Below, piece after piece: positions 26,903-35,403 of a stretch of 64,000 nucleotides of DNA. The stretch comes from Bacteroidota bacterium (GTDB lineage Bacteria > Bacteroidota > Bacteroidia > Bacteroidales > Bacteroidaceae). The stretch lies in NCBI GenBank assembly GCA_023426145.1, contig JAFABG010000019.1:1-64000 (forward strand). Reading direction: 5' to 3'. A program made the translations under genes and the position numbers. The notes under the pieces are model-generated. The model had not been told where the DNA came from. It saw only the letters and a program-made list of their open reading frames with translations, and made no database searches. The first letter of the stretch is position 1. The number at the start of each line of letters is the position of its first letter.

Positions 26903-28411
26903 TTATAGCTTTACCTTCTTACTAACCGATTTAGATTCATTATGAATGCGATCTAAAGCTGTCACAACATAGCGATACTTAGTTTTACCTGTTTCATATG
27001 GCAGTCTATAAAAAGCATTGCGGGTAATAGATACAATATGTGAAGGGTCTTCTAGATTAACTTTTTCCTTAGAACCAAATCTATATACTACGTATTGAAT
27101 AGCTTTGTCCATTTCCGTATTTGCTTTCGGAGCAGTCCAAAATAAAATATATCCATCTTCAGTCCATACTTTCTTCATTTTACGCACCTTATCTGGAGCT
27201 TTATTATCAATAAAGCCAAAAACAGGAATCAAAGCTGGATACTTATGATATTCTTGAACCAAAGCATCTCTATATCTCCCAACATTTTCAACAACAGCAG
27301 CAGCATACCATTGACAACTACCTCCAATAGTCTGATATGAACGTTGCAAAGCCATCTTACGCGGAAGCTGATTCATTGAATCATTATTAGGATCTGCATG
27401 TTGAACAGAATTAAGTACTGACTGACCTATAAATAAAGGACGATTCTCAGCATGCTTAGCCCACCAATCGACAAGCTTTTCATAATCTGCTGCTTTATGT
27501 CCTATTTCCCAATATATCTGTGGAATATTGTAATCTATCCATCCTTCACGTGCCCATAACAAAACATCTGCATAAAGATCGTCATAGTTCTGAAGTCCAT
27601 TAGTGTCACTACCTAATGGATCACTTTTTTGGTTACGATAAATACCAAAAGGGCTAACCCCAAACTTCACCCACGGCTTTATTCCACGAATAGTATCATG
27701 AAGCTTCTTAATCAAAATATTCACATTACTACGTCGCCAATCTGCTTTATTACTAAAGCCTCCACCATAGCGAGAAAAACTTGCACTGTCAGGAAAATCA
27801 ACCCCTTTAATCGGATAAGGATAAAAATAGTCATCCATATGGATCGCATCAACATCATATCGGGACACAATATCAGTAACTACCTTACAGATGTGTTCCC
27901 GACTTTCAGGAAGTGCCGGATCGAAATAAATCTGATCACCATAGGTGACAAACCATTCTGGATGTTCATTATAAATATGCGTTGGAGCTAGTTTATTTTT
28001 CAGAGAAGTCTTCACGCGATAAGGGTTGATCCAAGCATGAAATTCCATATTCCTTTTATGACACTCTTCAATCATAAATTGCATAGGATCCCACATTGGA
28101 GAAGGCATTTTTCCTTGCGTGCCAGTCAGGAAGCGACTCCAAGGTTCATACTGAGAGGCATAAAGAGCATCAGCTTCAGGGCGTACCTGAAAAATAATCG
28201 CATTAAAACCTGCTCCCTCTAGAGAATTTAACTGCCCTATCAACATTTCCTTGAGCTTTTCTGTAGGAACTCCACGAAACTGCCCATTAACAGCTTGTAT
28301 CCAAGCAGCACGGAACTCTCGTTTAGGATATATATTGCCTGAAGGCACCTGCGCTCTTACCCCCATCATCAGAAGTAGAACAAATAAGAAAAGATAATTT
28401 CTTTGATTCAT
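26903..28411 (-). CDS. GHL10-family (DUF187) secreted glycosidase-like protein
   Basis: 502 residues from the ATG at 28411 (MNQRNYLFLFVLLLMMG), which opens with a signal peptide. The frame extends to 28444, but that start lies just in front of the -7 element. Residues about 25-370 form the GHL10 TIM barrel: EFRAAWIQAVN, FNAIIFQVRPEADALYASQYEPWS, CHKRNMEFHAWINPYRV, DVDAIHMDDYFYPYP and WVKFGVSPFGIYR. A C-terminal beta domain of fibronectin type (about 410-500) follows. Relatives include E. coli YngK-type lipoproteins; activity on glycans is assumed for the family but the substrate is unclear. A second copy is at 33905. Confidence 0.85.
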   Translation of the reverse strand: MNQRNYLFLFVLLLMMGVRAQVPSGNIYPKREFRAAWIQAVNGQFRGVPTEKLKEMLIGQLNSLEGAGFNAIIFQVRPEADALYASQYEPWSRFLTGTQGKMPSPMWDPMQFMIEECHKRNMEFHAWINPYRVKTSLKNKLAPTHIYNEHPEWFVTYGDQIYFDPALPESREHICKVVTDIVSRYDVDAIHMDDYFYPYPIKGVDFPDSASFSRYGGGFSNKADWRRSNVNILIKKLHDTIRGIKPWVKFGVSPFGIYRNQKSDPLGSDTNGLQNYDDLYADVLLWAREGWIDYNIPQIYWEIGHKAADYEKLVDWWAKHAENRPLFIGQSVLNSVQHADPNNDSMNQLPRKMALQRSYQTIGGSCQWYAAAVVENVGRYRDALVQEYHKYPALIPVFGFIDNKAPDKVRKMKKVWTEDGYILFWTAPKANTEMDKAIQYVVYRFGSKEKVNLEDPSHIVSITRNAFYRLPYETGKTKYRYVVTALDRIHNESKSVSKKVKL

Positions 28412-28441
28412 AATGTTTTCGAAACATAAAATATTATGGTG

Positions 28442-28449
28442 CAAAGATA
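28442..28449 (-). promoter_or_regulatory. -7 element TATCTTTG for the GHL10 gene
   Basis: On the minus strand, 28449-28442 reads TATCTTTG, 30 bases upstream of the chosen ATG at 28411. No convincing -33 was found. Its position argues against a start at 28444. Confidence 0.6.
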
Positions 28450-28660
28450 ACTGTTAAAGGTACTATTTCCAACTATTCTACTAGCATTCAGCTATAAAAT
28501 ATAATAACTAAAAGCTTAACGATACAGAATATGACATTCTATAAGATGCTTTCTATTCCGAATCATAGCTATCTCTCCAACCATCTACTACCCATCACTA
28601 TCATTAAATTCAACAGGTCATTATCCTTTAGAAAGGTTTTCTATTTTTCAATAAATTAGC

Positions 28661-28668
28661 TAACTTTG
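28661..28668 (+). promoter_or_regulatory. uvrA: -7 element TAACTTTG for uvrA
   Basis: A perfect TAnnTTTG with a T-run at 28637-28640 as a weak -33. It overlaps a TTG at 28666 that could be mistaken for a start codon, so the real uvrA start must be downstream. Confidence 0.65.
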
Positions 28669-28695
28669 CCGACTACCATAAACCAGGAGTATTTT

Positions 28696-31467
28696 ATGTC
28701 AGAAAATAAATATATTTCAATCAAAGGAGCACGTGTAAACAACCTGAAGAATATTGATGTCAATATTCCACGCAACAAATTAGTAGTGATCACCGGACTA
28801 TCTGGCTCAGGAAAGTCCTCGCTCGCTTTTGATACTCTTTACGCAGAAGGACAGCGTCGTTACGTAGAGAGTCTTAGCAGTTATGCCCGCCAGTTTTTGG
28901 GACGTATGAGCAAACCTGAATGCGATTTCATCAAAGGGATCCCTCCTGCTATCGCTATCGAACAAAAAGTCAACAGCCGTAACCCGAGATCTACTGTTGG
29001 AACTTCAACCGAAATTTATGAATATCTACGCTTATTATATGCAAGAATTGGAAAGACTTACAGCCCTATAAGCGGGGAAGAAGTCAAAAAGCATTCCACT
29101 GAAGACATTGTGAACTGTGTACTCTCTCATCCTGAAGGCACAAGATTCACGATACTCACACCAATTTATTTACGGGAAAATCGTACACTTCAACAACAAC
29201 TTGAAATCGATCTAAAACAGGGATTCAATCGAATAGAAGTAAACGCTGAAATGAAACGGATTGAAGAATATACGCCAAGTCCAGAAGATGAAGTTTATTT
29301 ACTAGTTGATCGTATGGCTGTAGCCAATAACAAAGATGCCATAAGTAGACTGACAGACTCCGCTGAAACTGCAATGTATGAAGGAGACGGTACCTGTCTT
29401 TTACGATTCTATCATCCGGACGGAACTACTAAATTATATAATTTCAGCACTAAGTTTGAAGCAGACGGAATTACATTTGAAGAGCCAAGCGATCAGATGT
29501 TTTCTTTCAATTCGCCAATAGGAGCCTGCCCTGTATGTGAAGGTTTCGGCAAAGTTATCGGTATTGATGAGCACTTAGTTGTTCCAGACCGTTCTTTGTC
29601 TATATATGACGGAGCGATAGTTTGCTGGCGAGGTGAAAAAATGGGAGAATGGAAAGAAGAATTAATCCATAATGCGAATAAGTTCGATTTCCCAATCTTC
29701 ACGCCTTACTATGAACTAACCGATCAACAGCGTAAAATCCTTTGGGAAGGGAATAAACACTTTCATGGAATCAATGATTTCTTCAAAATGTTAGAAGAAA
29801 ATCAATACAAAATACAATACAGAGTGATGCTTGCTCGCTATCGCGGAAAAACTGTTTGTCCTAAATGTGGTGGTACCCGCCTAAAGCCAGAAGCTGGATA
29901 TGTGAAAGTAGATAAGAAAAGTATATCCGAATTAGTTGATCTTCCTATAACTGAATTAAAAGGCTTCTTCGATCAACTTGAATTAAGCGAACATGATAGC
30001 AATGTGGCTAAAAGAATTCTGCTCGAAATTAATAGCCGCATTCGGTTTTTAATCGATGTTGGACTAGGATACTTAACATTAAATCGGCTCAGTAATTCTC
30101 TCTCGGGTGGTGAAAGCCAACGTATCAATCTAGCAACATCACTAGGAAGTAGTCTAGTGGGTAGTTTATATATTTTAGATGAGCCGAGTATTGGCTTACA
30201 TAGTCGTGACACCGATAAGCTTATTCGTGTCTTACGCCAGTTGCAAGAATTAGGAAATACGGTAGTAGTTGTAGAGCATGACGAAGAGATAATCCGTGCA
30301 GCGGATTATATTATTGATATCGGGCCTGATGCGGGACGCTTGGGAGGAGAAGTTGTCTACCAAGGTGATATGAAAAACCTCCAAAAGGGAAGCAAGAGTC
30401 ACACAGTCCATTACCTTTTGGGCGAAGAAGAAATTCCTGTACCAAAACATAGACGTCCTTGGAACAATTATATAGAAATAAAAGGTGCTCGTGAAAATAA
30501 CCTAAAAGGAGTTGATGTTCGCTTTCCGCTTAATGTTATGACTGTAGTAACAGGTGTATCTGGTTCTGGTAAAAGTACACTCGTTCGAGATATATTTTAC
30601 AGAGCTTTAAAGCGCGAATTAGATGAATGCAGTGACCGACCTGGTGAATATTCATCGATTGGAGGAAGTTTGAATGATCTAAGAAATATCGAGTTTGTAG
30701 ATCAAAATCCAATTGGAAAATCCTCGAGATCAAATCCTGTAACGTATATAAAAGCATACGACGAAATCCGAAAACTATGGGCTGATCAACCACTTGCCAA
30801 GCAAATGGGATACACTGCAGGCTTTTTCAGTTTCAATAGCGAGGGGGGACGTTGTGAAGAGTGCAAGGGAGAAGGCAAAATAACTGTTGAAATGCAATTC
30901 ATGGCAGATTTAGTATTAGAGTGTGAATCCTGTCATGGAAAACGATTTAAAACAGATACCCTTGAAGTGAAATTTCAAGATAAAAGCATTTATGATGTCT
31001 TGGAAATGACAATTAACCAAGCTGTTGAATTCTTCCAAAAACATGGGGAAAGAAAAATTGTAAAGAAGTTGCTTCCATTACAAGATGTGGGATTGGGATA
31101 TATCAAACTTGGGCAGTCTTCTTCTACCCTATCCGGTGGTGAAAATCAGCGTGTTAAACTTGCTTTCTATTTAAGTCAGGAGAAAGCTGATCCAACATTA
31201 TTCATCTTTGACGAACCTACCACAGGCTTACATTTTCATGATATTCGTAAACTGCTTGATGCCTTTGATGCTCTCATTAGACGCGGACATAGCATTGTTA
31301 TCATTGAACATAACATGGACGTTATCAAGTGTGCTGATTATGTCATTGACCTTGGTCCTGAAGGTGGCGATAAAGGAGGAGTTATTGTAGCAACAGGTAC
31401 CCCTGAAGATATTTCAGCTTGCAAAGAAAGCTATACAGGCCAATTTTTAAAAGAAAAACTTGAATAA
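28696..31467 (+). CDS. uvrA: Excinuclease ABC subunit A
   Basis: 923 residues from the ATG at 28696, preceded by AGGAG at 28686-28690 and by a -7 element at 28661. Starting at the TTG at 28666 would put the start inside the promoter. It is the damage-recognition ATPase of nucleotide excision repair. First ATPase: GLSGSGKSSLAFDTLYAEGQ (Walker A near 32) and LSGGESQRINLATSLGSSLV. Second: GVSGSGKSTLVRDIFY and LSGGENQRVKLAFYLSQE with FDEPTTGLHF. Zinc modules are CPVC...CPKCGGTR and CEECKGEG...CESCHGKR. Length and motif order are normal. Confidence 0.96.
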   Translation: MSENKYISIKGARVNNLKNIDVNIPRNKLVVITGLSGSGKSSLAFDTLYAEGQRRYVESLSSYARQFLGRMSKPECDFIKGIPPAIAIEQKVNSRNPRSTVGTSTEIYEYLRLLYARIGKTYSPISGEEVKKHSTEDIVNCVLSHPEGTRFTILTPIYLRENRTLQQQLEIDLKQGFNRIEVNAEMKRIEEYTPSPEDEVYLLVDRMAVANNKDAISRLTDSAETAMYEGDGTCLLRFYHPDGTTKLYNFSTKFEADGITFEEPSDQMFSFNSPIGACPVCEGFGKVIGIDEHLVVPDRSLSIYDGAIVCWRGEKMGEWKEELIHNANKFDFPIFTPYYELTDQQRKILWEGNKHFHGINDFFKMLEENQYKIQYRVMLARYRGKTVCPKCGGTRLKPEAGYVKVDKKSISELVDLPITELKGFFDQLELSEHDSNVAKRILLEINSRIRFLIDVGLGYLTLNRLSNSLSGGESQRINLATSLGSSLVGSLYILDEPSIGLHSRDTDKLIRVLRQLQELGNTVVVVEHDEEIIRAADYIIDIGPDAGRLGGEVVYQGDMKNLQKGSKSHTVHYLLGEEEIPVPKHRRPWNNYIEIKGARENNLKGVDVRFPLNVMTVVTGVSGSGKSTLVRDIFYRALKRELDECSDRPGEYSSIGGSLNDLRNIEFVDQNPIGKSSRSNPVTYIKAYDEIRKLWADQPLAKQMGYTAGFFSFNSEGGRCEECKGEGKITVEMQFMADLVLECESCHGKRFKTDTLEVKFQDKSIYDVLEMTINQAVEFFQKHGERKIVKKLLPLQDVGLGYIKLGQSSSTLSGGENQRVKLAFYLSQEKADPTLFIFDEPTTGLHFHDIRKLLDAFDALIRRGHSIVIIEHNMDVIKCADYVIDLGPEGGDKGGVIVATGTPEDISACKESYTGQFLKEKLE

Positions 31468-31502
31468 TAGCTTCTAAATCCATGATAAAAGGATAAAATA
31501 AA

Positions 31503-31559
31503 GGATGATATCGTGTATTAGAGTAGTTTATCTCTCCCTTTGATAACACGATATCATCC
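31503..31559. terminator. Long hairpin between convergent uvrA and the beta-barrel gene
   Basis: A 14-bp perfect inverted repeat (31503-31516 with 31546-31559) encloses a 29-base AT-rich loop. It begins 35 bases after the uvrA stop. There is no strong T-tract, so this is a probable but not ideal terminator. Confidence 0.55.
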
Positions 31560-31614
31560 CTTACTTAAAATAAATAAATACAACTGTACTCTTATTCTAA
31601 TAATTGAAATCTAT

Positions 31615-32100
31615 TTAGAAGTAGAAACCAAATCCTACTTTTACTCCAAAGCGAGACATATCACTATCATTAAAACGCCATTTATAATATACAGCAGGCT
31701 CAATAGTTACTGTACGAGAAAGAAAGTAAGCATATCCTGCTTCAATCCCCAATCCCCAATCCGTACGATGATTTCCACCACTCCAATGAAAACGATTCCA
31801 ATCTAACCCTCCACCTAAATAAACACCTGTAGAATTAAAATAAAAACGCATTCCTGTACCTAAAGAATATTCATCCACTGGCTTAGACCAATCTGCACCG
31901 ATATTGACCATCAATGCCATACCATCGGCCAAAAAAGTACCAGCTTGTGCACCAATACCAAACTTAGCATCATCATTTTTACTATACGAAAAATCAAGTC
32001 CTGTCAGGGAAGGATTTAAAATCATTTTCCCTTTCTCAAATTGTGCTTGTGCGGCAAGCGACACAACAAGCAGGCCAATGGCCAAAGCTAATTTCTTCAT
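31615..32100 (-). CDS. Small outer-membrane beta-barrel protein
   Basis: 161 residues. The signal peptide MKKLALAIGLLVVSLAAQAQ is cleaved near residue 20. The rest alternates polar and hydrophobic residues with many Gly and aromatic positions (FGIGAQAGTFLADGMALMVNI, GVYLGGGLDWNRFHW, RFGVKVGFGFYF) and ends in an aromatic residue, as expected for an 8-stranded OmpA/OmpW-like barrel. The function is unknown. It is downstream of cstA and the small membrane protein, about 55 bases away, and may be read from the same transcript. Confidence 0.75.
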   Translation of the reverse strand: MKKLALAIGLLVVSLAAQAQFEKGKMILNPSLTGLDFSYSKNDDAKFGIGAQAGTFLADGMALMVNIGADWSKPVDEYSLGTGMRFYFNSTGVYLGGGLDWNRFHWSGGNHRTDWGLGIEAGYAYFLSRTVTIEPAVYYKWRFNDSDMSRFGVKVGFGFYF

Positions 32101-32154
32101 AATTTTACATTTTTAAGTGAATAGATAGTTTGTCACATTTAGAGAATATACACC

Positions 32155-32364
32155 TTATTTATTGTTATTATGCTTTTCGCGCATTCGCTCCTTCTTACGG
32201 AGGACTAACCAAAGCAAAAAAACAATCACATAAGATCCAGCAACAGTAACGACTTTCTCATTTGTACTAATCTCTGTATTGCGAGGCAATAAATAAGCAG
32301 CCGTTACTGTCACATAAATTAGAAATGCGATTGCAACTCCCGTTGACTTCTTGATTCTCTTCAT
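32155..32364 (-). CDS. Small two-helix membrane protein coupled to cstA
   Basis: 69 residues. Two hydrophobic helices (about 8-25 and 40-57) are joined by a short polar loop, with a basic C-terminus (RKKERMREKHNNNK). It matches no family I know. Its ATG shares an A with the cstA stop (TAATG), so translation is coupled. In enterobacteria a small protein, YbdD/DUF466, also follows CstA-type transporters; this one lacks that sequence but could be a functional counterpart. Confidence 0.7.
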   Translation of the reverse strand: MKRIKKSTGVAIAFLIYVTVTAAYLLPRNTEISTNEKVVTVAGSYVIVFLLWLVLRKKERMREKHNNNK

Positions 32365-33794
32365 TATGATTCTATTCTAGTTGTTTTATGTTTATTAAGC
32401 CAAATAAAAAATAATGTAGCACTGACGACTACACAAATTCCTCCAACAAAGTAAGAGATTATATGAGAAAGTCCCAAACCTTCTGGAGCAATACATATAT
32501 ATGTTGTACAAACACTAGTCATAAACAGAGCCGGAATCAGAGTTATCCAATAAGATTTATGAGATATAGCCAAATATATAGTTATAGTCCATAAAGTAAA
32601 CACGGCCAAAGTCTGGTTAGCCCATGCAAAATAACGCCATATCATATTAAATCCATTAGCATCACGCAAACTATACAGAAGCAGCCCAATCGCAATAGCA
32701 AAAAGCGGAATACATATATATAAACGACGTCTCATAGTCTTTTGTTCTATTTTTAAGAAGTCTGCAACGATTAAACGAGCTGAACGAAATGCTGTGTCAC
32801 CAGAAGTGATTGGCGCTGCAATCACACCCAAAATAGCAAGGACTCCTCCCACCGTTCCAAGCCAATTTTTAGTGATAGCATCTACAATGACAGAAGCATT
32901 ATTCTCTTCCATCCCGTTTTTATGGAAGAAACAAGTTGCAGCTGCTGCCCAAATCAAAGCAACGACACCTTCAGTTATCATCGCGCCATAGAATACAGGC
33001 CGTCCATGACGTTCGGAAGTCATGCAACGAGCCATTAAAGGACTTTGTGTAGCATGAAACCCGGAGATAGCACCACAAGCTATACTTACAAACATAATAG
33101 GGAATATAGGTAATGCCTCTGCTCTCGGATGGCTATTCTTCAAGCCATCCCAAAATTCAGGCATATCGGGATGATTTACATAAAGCATCACTAAAATACC
33201 TAATGCCATAAATAACAAAGCTAAAGCAAACAACGGATATATCTTACCGATAATTTTATCAACAGGAAGTAAAGTAGCCAATACATAATAGGCAAAAACG
33301 ATGATAATCCAAAAAGTTGAATCTAGACTTTCAGGAGTCAGCTTTGCCAATAATCCAGCAGGGCCAGCTACGAAGACAGATCCGACTAAAATCATCAAAA
33401 CAACTGTGAATCCCCTCATAATCTGTTTTGTAGTCAATCCAAGATAGCGTCCTATTATTTCAGGAAGACTTTCACCGTTTTGACGCAATGAAAGCATACC
33501 AGCAAAATAATCATGAACAGCTCCTGCAAACACACTCCCAAGAACAATCCATAAATAAGAAGATATTCCAAACTTAGCTCCCATAATTGCACCAAATATA
33601 GGCCCTAAACCAGCAATATTCAGAAATTGGATCATAAAGATCCTCCATGTAGGAAGTGGAATATAATCTACTCCATCTGCTTGGGTTAATGCAGGGGTCA
33701 ATCGATCATCAGGCCCAAAAATACGTTCCATTAGACGCCCGTAGGTATAATAGCTTACTATCAACGCTATCAAGCACAAAGTAAATGTAATCAT
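32364..33794 (-). CDS. cstA: Carbon starvation protein A family transporter
   Basis: 476 residues and about 13 membrane segments, shorter than E. coli CstA (about 700), as usual in Bacteroidetes. Family motifs are clear: YYTYGRLMERIFGPDD, GLGPIFGAIMGAKFG, GAVHDYFAGMLSLRQNGESLPEI, SGFHATQSPLMARC and APITSGDTAFRSARLIVAD. CstA-type proteins import peptides or pyruvate under carbon limitation. The loop HDYF...RQNGESLPEI and the GFHATQSP region are the most diagnostic. The gene is divergent from the second GHL10 gene. Confidence 0.9.
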   Translation of the reverse strand: MITFTLCLIALIVSYYTYGRLMERIFGPDDRLTPALTQADGVDYIPLPTWRIFMIQFLNIAGLGPIFGAIMGAKFGISSYLWIVLGSVFAGAVHDYFAGMLSLRQNGESLPEIIGRYLGLTTKQIMRGFTVVLMILVGSVFVAGPAGLLAKLTPESLDSTFWIIIVFAYYVLATLLPVDKIIGKIYPLFALALLFMALGILVMLYVNHPDMPEFWDGLKNSHPRAEALPIFPIMFVSIACGAISGFHATQSPLMARCMTSERHGRPVFYGAMITEGVVALIWAAAATCFFHKNGMEENNASVIVDAITKNWLGTVGGVLAILGVIAAPITSGDTAFRSARLIVADFLKIEQKTMRRRLYICIPLFAIAIGLLLYSLRDANGFNMIWRYFAWANQTLAVFTLWTITIYLAISHKSYWITLIPALFMTSVCTTYICIAPEGLGLSHIISYFVGGICVVVSATLFFIWLNKHKTTRIES

Positions 33795-33818
33795 GGCGTG
33801 TTATTTTTTTAACTGTCG

Positions 33819-33826
33819 CAAATGTA
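33819..33826 (-). promoter_or_regulatory. cstA: -7 element TACATTTG for cstA
   Basis: On the minus strand, 33826-33819 reads TACATTTG, a full TAnnTTTG match, 25 bases before the cstA ATG. No -33 was recognised. Confidence 0.5.
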
Positions 33827-33868
33827 ACATAATCTCATGAAATAGCCCAACTATATATACACTTTTGC

Positions 33869-33876
33869 TAACTTTG
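33869..33876 (+). promoter_or_regulatory. -7 element TAACTTTG for the second GHL10 gene
   Basis: A perfect -7 match, 28 bases before the ATG at 33905, with no clear -33. Together with the minus-strand element at 33819-33826 it forms a compact divergent promoter region. Confidence 0.55.
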
Positions 33877-33904
33877 CGGACATTTAAAACAGAAAACAAA
33901 TCCT

Positions 33905-35377
33905 ATGTACCGATATATTTTTAGTCTTTTGTTATTGGCACTTATCAGTCCAGCTAAGGCACAACCCAAATTCGAAGTTCGTGCTGCATGGATTACAGCA
34001 GTATACGGTCTTGACTGGCCTAAAACAGCTGCTACATCGCCCAAGACAATACTCAAGCAGCAGGAAGAATTAATTGATATTCTTGATAAACTAAAAGCCG
34101 CCAATTTCAACACGGTGCTTTTTCAGACTCGCACTCGAGGCGATGTATTGTATCGATCAAATATTGAACCATTCAATTCTATCCTAACAAAAAAGGTGGG
34201 CAAAGATCCTGGATACGACCCACTAGAATTCGCTATAAAAGAATGCCATAAAAGAGGAATGGAATGTCATGCATGGATGGTCACAATTCCATTAGGCAAC
34301 ATAAAGCATGTGGGTTCTTTAGGGAAGCAATCAGTCACCAAACGTTTTAAAGACATCTGTGTACGCTACAAAAATGAATATTTTCTTAATCCTGGACATC
34401 CAGCAACCAAAGAGTATTTAATGAAATTGGTCAATGAAGTGGTGCAACGTTACGATGTTGATGGAGTACATTTTGACTATTTAAGATATCCGGAGAACGC
34501 TCCATTATTCCCTGATAAATATGATTTCAAACGTTATAATAAAGGACGTACACTAGACCAATGGAGACGAGATAACATTTCTGAGATTGTAAGATACATT
34601 TATAAAGGTGTTAAATTACTAAAGCCATGGGTAAAAGTCAGCACTTGCCCAGTAGGTAAATATAGAGATACTTCACGATATTCATCACGCGGATGGAATG
34701 CTTTCTATACCGTTTATCAAGACCCTCAAGGATGGCTTGGTGAAGGAATTCAAGACCAAATTTATCCTATGATGTATTTTCAAGGTAACAGTTTCTACCC
34801 TTTTGCTCTTGACTGGCAAGAGCAAAGTAACGGACGACAAGTTATTCCGGGATTAGGCATCTACTTTCTACACCCCGACGAGGGAAAGTGGACGAGAGAT
34901 GAAATTGATCGTCAAATTTATTTCGTCCGTAACCATAAGATGGCAGGTGAAGGACACTACCGAGTTAAGTATTTGATGGAAAATACCCAAGGCATTTACG
35001 ATGAGCTTATGGAGAATTTCTACAAATACCCCGCTTTACAACCTCCAATGCCTTGGCTAGATAACGTTCCACCATCTACTCCTTCTGCTCTACAAATCAA
35101 TCCTATGGAGTACGGATACACCAAGATTAATTGGGGAGCAGCAACAGATAACGACCCTAAAAACAAACCCATGTATGTTATATATGGATCCAATGATTAT
35201 CCCGTTGATACTAATAAGCCAGAAAATATAATCGCTCAAAATATTCGTGATACTACGTATATCTATGCGCCAATACAGCCTTGGGATGCAAAAGTCTATT
35301 TTGCTGTAACCGCCCTAGATCGCTATGGAAATGAGAGTAAAGCAGTACAAATGAATCAACCCCAAATAAAACACTAA
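33905..35377 (+). CDS. GHL10-family (DUF187) secreted glycosidase-like protein, second copy
   Basis: 490 residues with a cleavable signal peptide (1-19, LLLALISPAKAQ). The GHL10 barrel spans about 23-370: FEVRAAWITAVYGLDWPKT, FNTVLFQTRTRGDVLYRSNI, CHKRGMECHAWMVTIPL, DVDGVHFDYLRYPEN and WVKVSTCPVGKYRDT. The FDYLRYPEN motif is the classic family signature. The C-terminal ~95 residues are a beta-sandwich as in the other copy, but the two proteins differ at many positions, for example DYLRYP here against DDYFYPYP there. The copies may therefore have different specificities. No PUL genes flank it. Confidence 0.88.
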   Translation: MYRYIFSLLLLALISPAKAQPKFEVRAAWITAVYGLDWPKTAATSPKTILKQQEELIDILDKLKAANFNTVLFQTRTRGDVLYRSNIEPFNSILTKKVGKDPGYDPLEFAIKECHKRGMECHAWMVTIPLGNIKHVGSLGKQSVTKRFKDICVRYKNEYFLNPGHPATKEYLMKLVNEVVQRYDVDGVHFDYLRYPENAPLFPDKYDFKRYNKGRTLDQWRRDNISEIVRYIYKGVKLLKPWVKVSTCPVGKYRDTSRYSSRGWNAFYTVYQDPQGWLGEGIQDQIYPMMYFQGNSFYPFALDWQEQSNGRQVIPGLGIYFLHPDEGKWTRDEIDRQIYFVRNHKMAGEGHYRVKYLMENTQGIYDELMENFYKYPALQPPMPWLDNVPPSTPSALQINPMEYGYTKINWGAATDNDPKNKPMYVIYGSNDYPVDTNKPENIIAQNIRDTTYIYAPIQPWDAKVYFAVTALDRYGNESKAVQMNQPQIKH

Positions 35378-35403
35378 CTTAATAAATAGAAACATATATA
35401 AAA

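Noticed and set aside
28666..28695. Extended uvrA start at a TTG codon
   Set aside because: The TTG overlaps the -7 element; the ATG at 28696 has AGGAG in front and gives the normal UvrA N-terminus.
31503..31559. Integron or phage attachment site
   Set aside because: A long inverted repeat between convergent genes is better explained as a terminator; no integrase or duplicated core is visible.
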